IMG/VR virus record: IMGVR_UViG_3300042341_000346
Coordinates: 1-42,665 of that record
Source: a virus
Length of the DNA: 42,665 bases
Reading direction: 5' to 3' (one strand)
Of this stretch, positions 7,366 through 14,979 are shown in pieces (the stretch's first letter is position 1; the number at the start of each line of letters is the position of its first letter). The position numbers and the translations under genes were made by a program. Under the pieces are notes generated by a model that did not search any database, was not told the DNA's origin, and saw only the letters and a program-made list of their open reading frames with translations.

Positions 7366-7412
7366 GTTGGTGGTGGCGCAAGCCACCACCAACTCACAGT
7401 TACTTTTTTTTT
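7366..7412 (+). terminator. hairpin plus T-tract after the 267-aa gene
   Basis: GTTGGTGGTGGC and GCCACCACCAAC form a perfect 12-bp stem closed by the GNRA-type loop GCAA (7366-7393). A T9 tract lies at 7404-7412. The 10-nt gap between stem and T-tract is longer than in a textbook intrinsic terminator, so partial readthrough or an RNA-stability role is possible. Confidence 0.65.
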
Positions 7413-7447
7413 ACGCCCCTATCGTGCAACTCGGGGGGAACGCACCC

Positions 7448-7463
7448 CTCGTCACACGACGAG
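7448..7463. repeat. hairpin CTCGTC/GACGAG
   Basis: A perfect 6-bp stem with loop ACAC lies in the 226-bp gap 7356-7581. The rest of the gap holds the terminator-like hairpin, a pyrimidine-rich stretch and the shared motif at 7544-7565. Confidence 0.5.
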
Positions 7464-7543
7464 CCGTTCCCTCTCGTGCTCTACCTTTCATCGGCGGCAA
7501 GTCAAATCACTATCACTCATTTACCTAACCCATTCCGTTTTCG

Positions 7544-7565
7544 TTTAGCACATAAATAATTGCTG
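7544..7565. repeat. shared 22-nt motif, copy 1
   Basis: The motif starts TTTAGCACAT and ends AATAATTGCTG. It matches 17854-17875 with a single mismatch, and an 18-nt core recurs at 11218-11235 with one mismatch. Here it sits 16 nt before the start codon of the 86-aa gene, where it could be part of a promoter or operator. Confidence 0.55.
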
Positions 7566-7581
7566 TGACTTGGAGGTCATT

Positions 7582-7842
7582 ATGAATCAGAAAGAATATC
7601 TAGAGTTAATAGAACTTATTAATACTGAGATCAGGTTCTTTGAGCGTCAAATTGAAGAGAATGATGAGATTAGTTACAATCCTTTTAGTCGTAAGGCCAG
7701 GTGGACTCGTGCTTTGTGGCGTAAGATTGATGATTTGAATCGTGAGATTGGTGAGATCAATTATCAGTATCACGGTGATGAGTCGTTTCCTGATACTTCT
7801 CAGTTTGTAAAAACTTATGAGGCAAATAGGCCTTTTATGTAA
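7582..7842 (+). CDS. 86-aa helical hypothetical protein
   Basis: ATG 7582 is preferred over the in-frame TTG 7570 because TTGGAGG lies 5-10 nt upstream of it. The product is charged and strongly helical (MNQKEYLELIELINTEIRFF, EIGEINYQYHGDE), suggesting a small alpha-helical bundle or coiled coil. It stands alone between two intergenic gaps with putative control elements. Codons switch here to the T/G-ending style used by the following genes. No family is recognised. Confidence 0.7.
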   Translation: MNQKEYLELIELINTEIRFFERQIEENDEISYNPFSRKARWTRALWRKIDDLNREIGEINYQYHGDESFPDTSQFVKTYEANRPFM

Positions 7843-7863
7843 GGTTTTGGCAATAGCACGATG

Positions 7864-7883
7864 CTTGCATAATTAAATGCAAG
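7864..7883. promoter_or_regulatory. perfect dyad CTTGCAT-AATTAA-ATGCAAG
   Basis: A 7-bp perfect inverted repeat around a palindromic AATTAA gives a 20-bp fully symmetric site, typical of a dimeric regulator's operator. It lies in the 166-bp gap between the 86-aa and 72-aa genes, which otherwise holds only a doubtful 37-codon GTG frame (7906-8019). Confidence 0.45.
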
Positions 7884-8008
7884 ATGGACAAAGGGGTTTG
7901 CAACCGTGAGCCAAAGCAAGTGTGATACGAGCTTGTATGAAATTTTGTGTCTGGCATATGCACAATTAATCGTATCAATATGCCTCCCCCGACTATCTAA
8001 GGAGTGTT

Positions 8009-8227
8009 ATGAAATCTAAATATGTTGTTTCGTTTGTTTCATATACAGACGAAGATACTTTGGATAAAGAGTTTTTTGAGTATTGCCCGCCGTGTTGGAG
8101 TCTTTACAACGATAGTGCTCAGTTGCTGGGTATTTATGGTTGGGATGAAATGGATATTCCTGTTAAGCACATGATTATTTGCGATGGATGCGGCTGTGAA
8201 GTTCATCCGGAAATGGAGTTGGTATGA
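8009..8227 (+). CDS. 72-aa Cys-motif protein
   Basis: The ATG has an AAGGAG site. The protein has CPPC near its middle and CDGCGCE near its C-terminus, a spacing compatible with a small zinc ribbon. It overlaps the next gene by 4 nt (ATGA). It is the first of a tightly packed string of small early genes and may bind nucleic acid or protein through zinc. No family is recognised. Confidence 0.75.
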   Translation: MKSKYVVSFVSYTDEDTLDKEFFEYCPPCWSLYNDSAQLLGIYGWDEMDIPVKHMIICDGCGCEVHPEMELV

Positions 8228-8514
8228 CAGATTTAGTTGATCTATCTAATGGTGCTACAGACACAATTCAGTTGAGTCGTGTTTGTTATATCTGTAAAGA
8301 AAAAAGTTTTGTTCTTGTTGATGCTGTGTTGTATCGGCTTTGGGATTCTGGGTCGTTGATTCAGAATGTTTGGCCTGGTTTGACTCCGGCTCAGCGAGAG
8401 ATGATAAAGCTTGGCTATCACGATGATTGCTGGGAAGAAACGTTTAATGCTAAACAGCATGACGATGAAGAGTCCGATGAGGATGATGATTGGAGAATCA
8501 GAGATGAATATTAA
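8224..8514 (+). CDS. 96-aa actinophage-type zinc-finger-like protein
   Basis: CYIC (residues about 22-25) and GYHDDCW (about 66-72) together give a CxxC...HxxC set. This layout recurs in small actinophage proteins of unknown function, where the second half usually reads G.HP.CW. The C-terminus is very acidic (DDEESDEDDDW). It is translationally coupled to the 72-aa gene by ATGA. It is probably zinc-binding, with function unknown. Confidence 0.7.
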   Translation: MTDLVDLSNGATDTIQLSRVCYICKEKSFVLVDAVLYRLWDSGSLIQNVWPGLTPAQREMIKLGYHDDCWEETFNAKQHDDEESDEDDDWRIRDEY

Positions 8515-8893
8515 AGTTAATCGTTTGAAGTTGATTGCTGCTTTAAAAGTGGCGTTACAAGAGCGTATTGATTTGCAGATTGCTAATGACAACATTATGC
8601 AGTTAAACAAATCTTCTTTGGAAGCGTATGAACAAAAAGTTCTTGAGTTAATTTATACTGGCAAGCTTGAACTTAACTATATGAATACGCAGAATTGGCG
8701 CCAAGAACCTTCGATTGAAGTTAGTTTTAAGATGCCTAAAAATTTCCGTTTAAAGCCTGTTGTTATTGATACAGAATTTGTTCGGAATTATGAAGTTGTT
8801 GAACTTGAGAACGCTATCAAGCTTCTTGAGATGAGTGATGTTGAAACTGTTAGTGCTAGTACATATAAGAGTGTTGTTGGTTATATCAAATGA
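8504..8893 (+). CDS. 129-aa hypothetical protein
   Basis: The frame is open from 8411, but ATG 8504 is preferred: GGAG lies about 10 nt upstream and the overlap with the preceding gene is then only 11 nt. The N-terminal half is helical (LIAALKVALQERIDLQIAND, LEAYEQKVLELIYTG). The second half is likely beta (PSIEVSFKMPKNFRLKPVVI). No family is recognised. It sits inside the small-gene early string. Confidence 0.65.
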   Translation: MNIKVNRLKLIAALKVALQERIDLQIANDNIMQLNKSSLEAYEQKVLELIYTGKLELNYMNTQNWRQEPSIEVSFKMPKNFRLKPVVIDTEFVRNYEVVELENAIKLLEMSDVETVSASTYKSVVGYIK

Positions 8894-8910
8894 GTAAGCC
8901 TGGAGGGGTT

Positions 8911-9366
8911 ATGAAAACTATGGAATCAGTAAAAGATATTTTCACAGAGTTCTATCCTGTGTATGATCATGAGCACGGTTGGGATCATGATGCGTTGGCA
9001 TTCACCCGTATTAATGGCACATGGGTAGTTGCTGCAGAAGATCAGTCACCTTATGACCTTATCGTACCGTTTGTTTATCATGGTATGGATGGTGTGTCTA
9101 TGTTGACTATGCATGGTTGGGCTGCAGGATTAGATGATTCTAATGTGCCACCTAGTCAGCGTCCTGATAAGCGTCGTATGCGTTTGTATATTTTGATGCA
9201 AGAAGGTACGTGTCATACTGCAATTGCTTGGCAGGATACTGCTGAGTTTGAAATTATGAATGAGCCTGGTGCCGGCGCGTTAGCTGATGCTATTGCTCAG
9301 GTTGCGTTTGTTTATACTCAAAGTCTTTTAGAAGATAAATTAGATGGGATGAATCAAGATGTATGA
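8911..9366 (+). CDS. 151-aa hypothetical protein
   Basis: An upstream ATG at 8890 overlaps the previous stop. ATG 8911 is preferred because GGAGGGG lies directly before it at the right spacing. The upstream ATG may act in coupling. The product (MKTMESVKDIFTEFYPVYDH) is mixed alpha/beta with strands such as GTWVVAAEDQ and an alanine-rich C-terminal helix (GAGALADAIAQVAFVYTQ). No motif is recognised. Confidence 0.7.
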   Translation: MKTMESVKDIFTEFYPVYDHEHGWDHDALAFTRINGTWVVAAEDQSPYDLIVPFVYHGMDGVSMLTMHGWAAGLDDSNVPPSQRPDKRRMRLYILMQEGTCHTAIAWQDTAEFEIMNEPGAGALADAIAQVAFVYTQSLLEDKLDGMNQDV

Positions 9367-9832
9367 AGAATTAATTAGCCGCACATTGCCTGATGCATTG
9401 GATACGTGGAATGATCAGACACGCTGGTATAGCGAGTTTGTTCAGGAGTTAAAAGATGCGTTGATTGCTACTACTGTTGATCGTAATTATTGGCAGAGTA
9501 ATTGTAATAATTCACGGACTAATCATCGTAATGATATTAAAATGATTAGTGATGCACTTATAGCCGAGGCTGATAGTCGTGGTTGGTGTGATGATTACGA
9601 TAAGTTTGTTGGTGGTCTCAATAGTCGTTTAGTTGTTTCGTTAGAGGAACGTGAGCAAGAGTATGAAGTTAGTGCTACTTTCCTTTTGAAAGTTAGTACT
9701 AAGATTAGGGCTCGTAACATTGACGATGCTAATGATCAAGCTGCCGATTTAGATCTCGGCGATTATAACTGTTCAATTCGTGGTGATTACAACGATATTG
9801 AATATCAAGACCATGATATTGAAGAAGCCTAG
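9359..9832 (+). CDS. 157-aa hypothetical protein
   Basis: It overlaps the preceding stop by 8 nt. The central part (KMISDALIAEADSRGWCDDY, then DKFVGGLNSRL) matches a pattern often seen in phage early proteins: an A-E-x-x-G-W-C-x-x-Y/F-D segment followed by a short helix. The last 50 residues are acidic and beta-like (YEVSATFLLKVSTKIRARNI). Function is unknown. It belongs to the early string and probably depends on coupling, because no strong binding site is visible. Confidence 0.7.
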   Translation: MYEELISRTLPDALDTWNDQTRWYSEFVQELKDALIATTVDRNYWQSNCNNSRTNHRNDIKMISDALIAEADSRGWCDDYDKFVGGLNSRLVVSLEEREQEYEVSATFLLKVSTKIRARNIDDANDQAADLDLGDYNCSIRGDYNDIEYQDHDIEEA

Positions 9833-9841
9833 GAGGGCGTT

Positions 9842-10306
9842 GTGACAAAGATATATGATAAGCCAAACAATGTTGCACGAGCGATCGTATGCAATGCAGT
9901 AACAGAACAGATCCGTGATGCTGTTGAAATGTGGAAGCAAGCAACAATGATGTTTGCTGATAGTTATAACGGTGCATCAGGTCTAACTTTGCAAGTTCAG
10001 ACACCTTCGTCTTGGTCATATGCCAGTGATGAACGTAATGCTTTGCTTGCTTATTGGGATCAGATCCTTGACTATAGGATTGCTGAGTTATCTAGTGGTG
10101 ATCTTGTTATTCGTCATTCACATAGCGAATGTATTACTGCTGAGATTCGTTTCGGTATGTTCAATGATGCACCAATTGTAAATGTGCATCTTGGTTACTT
10201 AGACCTTAAAGAAACTATTGAGTGGGATGAATCGACATACGATGAGTTCCTTTATGATGAGGTCATGCGTAAAGCAAGTACCTTCTTGCCAATTAAGGAA
10301 TCATAA
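9842..10306 (+). CDS. 154-aa hypothetical protein
   Basis: A GTG start lies behind TAGGAGGGCG. The N-terminus is helical (NNVARAIVCNAVTEQIRDAV) and the second half has strands (DLVIRHSHSECITAEIRFGM, APIVNVHLGYLDL). No catalytic motif is recognised. It is directly followed by a small TTG-start gene and SSB, so it may be in the replication group. Confidence 0.7.
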   Translation: MTKIYDKPNNVARAIVCNAVTEQIRDAVEMWKQATMMFADSYNGASGLTLQVQTPSSWSYASDERNALLAYWDQILDYRIAELSSGDLVIRHSHSECITAEIRFGMFNDAPIVNVHLGYLDLKETIEWDESTYDEFLYDEVMRKASTFLPIKES

Positions 10307-10308
10307 GT

Positions 10309-10515
10309 TTGATTTATTCAGACGTTGCTCGTACATTGCGTGACGCTAGGGGTTATGCCTCTAGTGTCACGCAGTTACGGATGATTGATCGGCTTGTATA
10401 TATGTTGGCCGATACCTTTAGTGAATACAAAATGTTTAACGCTGATGCGTTTTATACACAAACACAAGTGGGATATGGAATCCCTTTAGATGATACGGAG
10501 ATAGCACATGAGTAA
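10309..10515 (+). CDS. 68-aa hypothetical protein
   Basis: A TTG start is proposed 2 nt after the previous stop, with AAGGAAT upstream. The protein (MIYSDVARTLRDARGYASSV, TQLRMIDRLVYMLADTFSEY) is helical and acidic at its C-terminus. Its end overlaps the ssb start by 8 nt and contains the ssb ribosome binding site. No family is recognised. Confidence 0.6.
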   Translation: MIYSDVARTLRDARGYASSVTQLRMIDRLVYMLADTFSEYKMFNADAFYTQTQVGYGIPLDDTEIAHE

Positions 10516-10942
10516 TAGCATCAATGTTGTAGGCAATCTTACGGGTGAACCCGAATTGCGTTACACACAGAGTGGTACTGCGATGGTTAGTGGCAGTATT
10601 GCTTCTAATCGTAGATACCAGGTTAATGGTGAATGGCAGGAGCAGACAAGTTACTTTAACTTTACTGCTTGGCGTGAACTTGCAGAGAATATTGCGTCCA
10701 CTATGACCAAGGGTATGCGTGTTGTTGCTACTGGTCGTATGGAACAGAAGGATTGGGTTGACAAAGATGGCAACAAGCGTACGTCATACGATCTCGTGCT
10801 TGATGAGATTGGACCGTCGTTGCGTTGGGCTACCGCTGTTGTGACTAAAACCGATAAGAACGGTTCAGGTTCTAGTTCGCCTAGTGTTGTTGCGGCTTCG
10901 GCTGCGTTTAATGCCACGGTGGTTGAAGAAGATCCGTTCTGA
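10508..10942 (+). CDS. ssb: single-stranded DNA-binding protein
   Basis: The 144-residue protein has the SSB OB-fold from residue 1 to about 105: INVVGNLTGEPELRYTQSG, SYFNFTAWRELAENI and KGMRVVATGRMEQ are the diagnostic strands. A short Ser/Ala-rich linker follows, then the acidic tip EEDPF, which recruits partner proteins. It coats single-stranded DNA during phage replication and recombination. GGAG lies about 6 nt before the ATG. It is the clearest replication gene in the early block. Confidence 0.96.
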   Translation: MSNSINVVGNLTGEPELRYTQSGTAMVSGSIASNRRYQVNGEWQEQTSYFNFTAWRELAENIASTMTKGMRVVATGRMEQKDWVDKDGNKRTSYDLVLDEIGPSLRWATAVVTKTDKNGSGSSSPSVVAASAAFNATVVEEDPF

Positions 10943-10953
10943 TTGGAGTTGTT

Positions 10954-11205
10954 TTGAAATTAACGAACGATGATATCCGTTCATTTGCTCAAGATGATTC
11001 CAATACTTTATACATTGAAGATCACAGTCTTTTCTTGATTAGTAATACAGTCCAGCCGAATTCTTATTTGGCTGGACTGCTCACTTATTTAAAACATCCG
11101 GAGTCTGGCATTGAATATAAACAGTTATTTATTATGGACATTCAACAGTTGCGTGATTTGTTTAATGCTATTACGGACCATTTAAATGTGGTCGATAAAT
11201 CCTGA
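10954..11205 (+). CDS. 83-aa hypothetical protein
   Basis: A TTG start is used with TTGGAG about 7 nt upstream. The product starts MKLTNDDIRSFAQDDSNTLY and has a probable beta-hairpin and C-terminal helix (IQQLRDLFNAITDHLNVV). It follows ssb by 11 nt and overlaps the next frame by 20 nt. No family is recognised. Confidence 0.65.
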   Translation: MKLTNDDIRSFAQDDSNTLYIEDHSLFLISNTVQPNSYLAGLLTYLKHPESGIEYKQLFIMDIQQLRDLFNAITDHLNVVDKS

Positions 11206-11560
11206 AGTGCCGTGCCAGCACATAAGTAATTGCTCCAGATGTAAAGCACATACGTATGAGCGTGGAACTATTGAAGCTTTCACGGTATACGGCCAAGGAC
11301 ATTGGAGTTTGTGTCAGAAATGTTTGGTTGATTTTAATATTTTTATTCGTAACGGAGGGTTACTGATGAATGTTCAAGAGTTAATAGATGTGTATGCAAC
11401 ACCCGATGATGTTGATATTGCTGAGCATCATGCGTTGTGTCAGTGTATTGATTGTCGTATCTTTGATGCGTCGTATGAAGTTGATGCTGATCAGATAGTT
11501 AAGGGTTGGAAAGAAGATGATTACATTTTCTCCGACGAGGTAGTGAGTAAGTCCGCGTAA
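11186..11560 (+). CDS. 124-aa Cys-rich protein with internal start
   Basis: Three Cys clusters are visible: CQHISNCSRC (residues 10-19), CQKC (about 43-46) and CQCIDC near the C-terminal third. They suggest one or two zinc knuckles. ATG 11186 has no clear binding site and depends on coupling to the preceding gene. An in-frame ATG at 11366 (residue 61) has a strong GGAGGG site at the proper distance. The locus may therefore make both the full protein and a 64-aa C-terminal product that lacks the first zinc knuckle. Confidence 0.6.
   Translation: MWSINPEVPCQHISNCSRCKAHTYERGTIEAFTVYGQGHWSLCQKCLVDFNIFIRNGGLLMNVQELIDVYATPDDVDIAEHHALCQCIDCRIFDASYEVDADQIVKGWKEDDYIFSDEVVSKSA
11218..11235. repeat. 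shared motif core, copy 3
   Basis: The 18-nt core starting AGCACATAA and ending TAATTGCT differs by one base from the copy at 7548-7565. It lies within the Cys-rich gene, where it encodes part of the first Cys cluster, so selection on protein sequence could explain it. Confidence 0.35.
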
Positions 11561-11571
11561 CTGCTATACTG

Positions 11572-11580
11572 GCAGGACAT
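11572..11580 (+). promoter_or_regulatory. possible extended -10 promoter
   Basis: TGCTATACT matches an extended -10 element (TGnTATAAT). It lies 47 nt before the Cas4-like nuclease start, in the longest gap of this gene string. No good -35 is present, which extended -10 promoters tolerate. A small GGCG/CGCC inverted repeat follows in the leader. Confidence 0.4.
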
Positions 11581-11626
11581 ATTGGCAAGGCGAATGGACA
11601 CGCCGTGAGTCAGAAAAGAGAATAAG

Positions 11627-12571
11627 ATGGTTAAGAAAGATCTATCAGGGTTGGCAGAGTCACACCGTACAGGTGGAGTACCGCCTACAGGTTACCCAAT
11701 TTTTGTAAAAGCTGTTGCCGAATCGTGGTATCAACAGTATCAAGATAAGGGTGAGCATATGCGTGCTACTGCTGTTGCAGGGTTGCCGTATCGTGCTTCG
11801 TTTACTGCGTTCCGTTGTGATCGTCAGTTGGCTTATGGTATGGCTAATACGCCTCGCCCTATCCCTAACATTGCTGATGCTTATCGTATGTCTCTTGGGA
11901 CATTGGTTCATGCAGGTTTAGAAGATGCTATGTCTAATGCGTTTCCAACAGCCAAATTTGAGGTTCAGGTTGATCTTCGTAACATTGGTGTTGAAGGTTC
12001 TGCTCATGCTGACATTGTGACTTATCATCCTGATGGTTCTGTTGATGCAGTAGTTGAGTTCAAAACTGTTAATGGTTTTGGTTTCAAGTCTATGGCTACA
12101 GACTTTAAGGGTCCGGCTCAAGGTCCACGTTCAGGTCACGTATTGCAGGCTGCTTTGTCTGCTCTATCTCTTGATGCTGATCGTGTTGTTGTTGCTTATT
12201 TAGCAATGGAAAATCTTTCACCTAGCATGAAAGCTTATGTGCCTGGTGACCTTGGTAGATTTGCTGCTGAGTGGCATTACACGCGTGATGAGTACGAGGC
12301 GCTTGCGTATCGTGAGATCGATCGGATTACGCATGTAACCAAGTTGATGAGCATTGAGGACTTTGTTGTGCCTACTGCTATTCATGATGATTCAATCCCT
12401 TATGGTGCGTTCATTAGTGATCCAAGTCGTGGCCAGTGGATTCGTTTGAATGCGCTTGAGCCTACGATCATTGAAGATACTGGCAAGGTTTGGTTCTGTG
12501 ACTATTGCGATTGGCAAGAGCAGTGCGTTCAAGATAATGCAGTTTCAGTAACTATTAGAGATCCATTTTAG
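11627..12571 (+). CDS. Cas4/RecB-like PD-(D/E)XK exonuclease with Fe-S cysteines
   Basis: The 314-residue nuclease has the PD-(D/E)XK signature in order: His95 (LGTLVHAGLE), Asp129 (GSAHADIV), Glu144-x-Lys146 (AVVEFKTV) and Gln174 (HVLQAALSAL). Four cysteines flank the domain in the Cas4/AddB arrangement: Cys64 (FRCDRQLAYG) and Cys291, Cys294 and Cys300 (CDYCDWQEQC). They probably hold a 4Fe-4S cluster. Such proteins degrade or resect DNA ends during phage recombination and replication. No cas1, cas2 or CRISPR repeat is present, so it is a replication/recombination nuclease here. It has its own leader and possible promoter. A recombinase partner (RecT, Erf) was not found. Confidence 0.88.
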   Translation: MVKKDLSGLAESHRTGGVPPTGYPIFVKAVAESWYQQYQDKGEHMRATAVAGLPYRASFTAFRCDRQLAYGMANTPRPIPNIADAYRMSLGTLVHAGLEDAMSNAFPTAKFEVQVDLRNIGVEGSAHADIVTYHPDGSVDAVVEFKTVNGFGFKSMATDFKGPAQGPRSGHVLQAALSALSLDADRVVVAYLAMENLSPSMKAYVPGDLGRFAAEWHYTRDEYEALAYREIDRITHVTKLMSIEDFVVPTAIHDDSIPYGAFISDPSRGQWIRLNALEPTIIEDTGKVWFCDYCDWQEQCVQDNAVSVTIRDPF

Positions 12572-12579
12572 GAGGGGTC

Positions 12580-12837
12580 ATGACAGATAAAACATATAAC
12601 GGTTGGAAGAATTTTCAGACTTGGAATATTATCTTATGGTTAGATAATGATGAAGGTTTGAATTCGTTAGTACAAGATTATGGTCACAAGAAATCGTATG
12701 AAGATTTTGCATACGACTTTCTGTTAGAGCACAGTACCACTACACCTGATGGTGTTAGATGGTTGGATCGTGATCTTGATTGGGATGCGTTAGATAAATA
12801 TATGGAGGAGAATTGTGATGTCGGTAGTGTCGAATGA
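12580..12837 (+). CDS. NGWKNFQTWN-motif phage protein
   Basis: The 85-residue product opens with NGWKNFQTWNIILWLDND. This is a highly conserved motif of small proteins in phages and plasmids, function unknown (a DUF7249-like family by recall). AGGAGGGG lies before the ATG. The end overlaps the ParB-like gene by about 20 nt. The family is often found in early regions, and no enzymatic motif is visible. Confidence 0.75.
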   Translation: MTDKTYNGWKNFQTWNIILWLDNDEGLNSLVQDYGHKKSYEDFAYDFLLEHSTTTPDGVRWLDRDLDWDALDKYMEENCDVGSVE

Positions 12838-14095
12838 GATTATTCATGTTGCGTTGAAGGATTTGTATCCTTCTAATAATAATGTGCGTGGATTTATGAA
12901 TGAAGGCAACATTGTTGACTTGATGAATTCAATTGCCCAGGTGGGTTTGTTGACGCCTTTGATTGTTCAAGAACTTGGTGATGTTGAGGGTGGCTTCGTG
13001 GTTGTTGCTGGCCATCGCCGGCTTGAGGCTTTGACTCGTTTGCATTCTGATGATTGGCTTGTGCCTGTGTTGGTGCGTAACGATTTTGATGATCGTGCTG
13101 TTACTCAGGTGATGTTGATTGAGAATTTGCAGCGTGAGGATTTGTCTCCGCTTGATGAGGCTAAAGCGTTTAAGTCTTTGTTGGATTCTGGGTTTAATCA
13201 GACTGAGATTGCTGACAAGATTGGTCGTTCTCAAAGTTTTGTTTCTCAGCGTTTGAATTTGTTGACGTTGCCTGATGATGTGCGTTCGTTGCTTGCTGAT
13301 AAGAAGCTTAAGTTGTCTGATGCTGTTCAGATGATTGGTATTAGCGAAGAGTCGTTGAAGCCTTTGGTTAAGAAGGCTTTGAAAAATGAGTCTACTGATC
13401 CTGTTTCATTTAGTTCTTGGGATATTGATGGTGCTCGTCGTGCTGATGCTCGTGCTCTTGACAAGAAGATTGTTGATGAGTTTAAGTCTCGGTATACAGT
13501 GCTTGATAGTCGGCCTGATGATCTTGATGTAACTGTGATTGCTGTGATGGCGACTGATCAACTTGCTTCATACATGCCATCCGATGATGATGTGTTGTAT
13601 CAAAGTTATAATGGCATTGTTGTTGCTGAGGTTTCATTGAAGTCTGGTGACGATGTTGATCCTTGGGATGCTTATCATGATGAGCGTGATCGTGTTCGTA
13701 AGATTAATCATGATGCGATGGTCAACTATAGGTTAGCTTCTAAGATGATTGTCAAGAGTTTGATTACTGATAAGACTCATGCTGCTCGTCAGGTTATGTT
13801 GCGTAGTTCTATTCGTACGCTTGTTAATGAAATGTATGACGCTCAAAGTTCAGTTGAGTCATTGCTTGGTTTAGACTTTGATGATTGTGAAGATGTTTGG
13901 GATGCATGGCTTAATGCTAGTTCTGAGAATGTTATTCAAGCATTGTTGTGTTGTATGTATGACAACGGTGAGTTAGATGGTGACATTGAACCTGTGCTTG
14001 CATTGGAAGGTCTTGAAACACCTGCGATGTTAGAAATGCCTGAACCTCCTGAAGAGGATGAGGATGATGAAGATCTCGAAGATGAGAATGAATAA
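12818..14095 (+). CDS. ParB-like partition/regulatory protein
   Basis: The 425-residue protein has the ParB/Srx N-terminal domain with AGHRRLEAL (about 64-72) and IENLQREDLSPLDEA (about 101-115). The ParB HTH follows (NQTEIADKIGRSQSFVSQRL, about 127-146). GHRR and the ENLQRE box are the CTP-binding motifs. The C-terminus is long and ends in a very acidic tail (EEDEDDEDLEDE). GTG 12815 precedes ATG 12818, which has the better-spaced GGAGG. No ParA ATPase was found, so it may act as a sliding clamp for transcription or replication control rather than a classical partition system. The iteron array at 5757 is a candidate binding site. Confidence 0.88.
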   Translation: MSVVSNEIIHVALKDLYPSNNNVRGFMNEGNIVDLMNSIAQVGLLTPLIVQELGDVEGGFVVVAGHRRLEALTRLHSDDWLVPVLVRNDFDDRAVTQVMLIENLQREDLSPLDEAKAFKSLLDSGFNQTEIADKIGRSQSFVSQRLNLLTLPDDVRSLLADKKLKLSDAVQMIGISEESLKPLVKKALKNESTDPVSFSSWDIDGARRADARALDKKIVDEFKSRYTVLDSRPDDLDVTVIAVMATDQLASYMPSDDDVLYQSYNGIVVAEVSLKSGDDVDPWDAYHDERDRVRKINHDAMVNYRLASKMIVKSLITDKTHAARQVMLRSSIRTLVNEMYDAQSSVESLLGLDFDDCEDVWDAWLNASSENVIQALLCCMYDNGELDGDIEPVLALEGLETPAMLEMPEPPEEDEDDEDLEDENE

Positions 14096-14104
14096 GGAGA
14101 AATA

Positions 14105-14362
14105 ATGGAAATCAATTGGAGTAATCCACCAGCAAAAAAACATTCGTTGCATAGCGAATTTGTTGATGCATTGAAGGCAAACCCTGGTTCGTGGGCGTTG
14201 TGGCGTACAGATACGTATGCATCTAATGCGTTTGTTCTTCGTAAGACTTATGAAGGTCTTGAAGTTCGTACCGTATCTAAGGGTAAGAACGAGAAGGGTA
14301 CTTCTTTGTTTGATATCTATGTGCGTTACGCCCCTATTGTAGTTGAGGCCGAAAGCTTCTGA
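14105..14362 (+). CDS. 85-aa conserved-type actinophage protein
   Basis: AAGGAG precedes the ATG. The segment FVDALKANPGSWALW resembles the L..NPG.WA pattern of small actinophage proteins. The second half alternates strands (EGLEVRTVSKGKNEKG, FDIYVRYAPIVV). Its stop overlaps the next start (TGATG). Function is unknown. Confidence 0.7.
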   Translation: MEINWSNPPAKKHSLHSEFVDALKANPGSWALWRTDTYASNAFVLRKTYEGLEVRTVSKGKNEKGTSLFDIYVRYAPIVVEAESF

Positions 14363-14685
14363 TGCAACTTGAATTGTCATTAGAGCCGCATGGTCCTGAT
14401 GCTCGTACGTTTGACCCGCCGTCCAGTCATAAGGCTGTTCGGCGGGTCCGTACTGACAAAGGTTTAGCCAAGTTGGCATTGCAAGCTATTGAAGATGCGT
14501 ACATTGTTAATGGCAATCAGCCTGTGTCTGATGATGATTTGTTAGAGCGTGCCGAACGTATTAGTGGTGTCCGTCAACAACGTAATGTACTTGCAAAAGT
14601 ACGAGGAGTGTTAGAAGAAAATGGTTATGTTCAGCGTGTTCCTAGCAACGATCGTGTTCGTTATATACCTATCCAAAAAGATTAG
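14362..14685 (+). CDS. 107-aa winged-helix-like protein
   Basis: The DPPSSHKAV motif near residue 18 resembles the DP.TSH.AA pattern of actinophage winged-helix proteins. The C-terminal part (SDDDLLERAERISGV, NVLAKVRGVLEENGYVQRV) fits the recognition helix and wing of such a domain. It is coupled to the preceding gene by TGATG. A role as a small DNA-binding regulator or excision-type accessory factor is plausible. Confidence 0.6.
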   Translation: MQLELSLEPHGPDARTFDPPSSHKAVRRVRTDKGLAKLALQAIEDAYIVNGNQPVSDDDLLERAERISGVRQQRNVLAKVRGVLEENGYVQRVPSNDRVRYIPIQKD

Positions 14686-14706
14686 TGACTACTAAAGGAA
14701 AATATT

Positions 14707-14979
14707 ATGGCTACAGATTATGATGCGTGGCTTGAGAAGCCTTATCAAGATGCTTGTAAAGCTCAGGATGAGTTTGATTCTGCTAGTGAGCAGTACAGAG
14801 AATCTGATTCTTATTATGAATCGCTTGAAGATTATTTAAAAGAACATCCTGGTTCTACTGAAGATGATTACCAGGAGAGTGATGCCTATGACAGTCATGT
14901 AGAAAGTTATTTGGACAGGCTTAATGAGCCGCCTGATCCGCCGGAAGATAGAGAATACCGTACGAGAGGATGGGCTTGA
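14707..14979 (+). CDS. 90-aa acidic hypothetical protein
   Basis: AAAGGA precedes the ATG. The sequence is rich in Asp, Glu and Tyr (SEQYRESDSYYESLEDYL, STEDDYQESDAYDSHVESYL) and very acidic, possibly a DNA-mimic or a disordered binding protein. The stop overlaps the next start (TGATG). No family is recognised. Confidence 0.65.
   Translation: MATDYDAWLEKPYQDACKAQDEFDSASEQYRESDSYYESLEDYLKEHPGSTEDDYQESDAYDSHVESYLDRLNEPPDPPEDREYRTRGWA

Noticed and set aside
7362-7559. 65-codon plus-strand frame after the terminator hairpin
   Set aside because: It translates the hairpin and T-tract itself and has no ribosome binding site.
7906-8019. 37-codon GTG frame with a weak AAGGGG site before the 72-aa gene
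   Set aside because: It overlaps the next gene's binding site and start, its sequence is unremarkable, and evidence is too thin; kept only as a mention.
11627-12571. Cas4-like gene as part of a CRISPR-Cas system
   Set aside because: No other cas gene or repeat array is present; Cas4/RecB-like nucleases are common in phage recombination.
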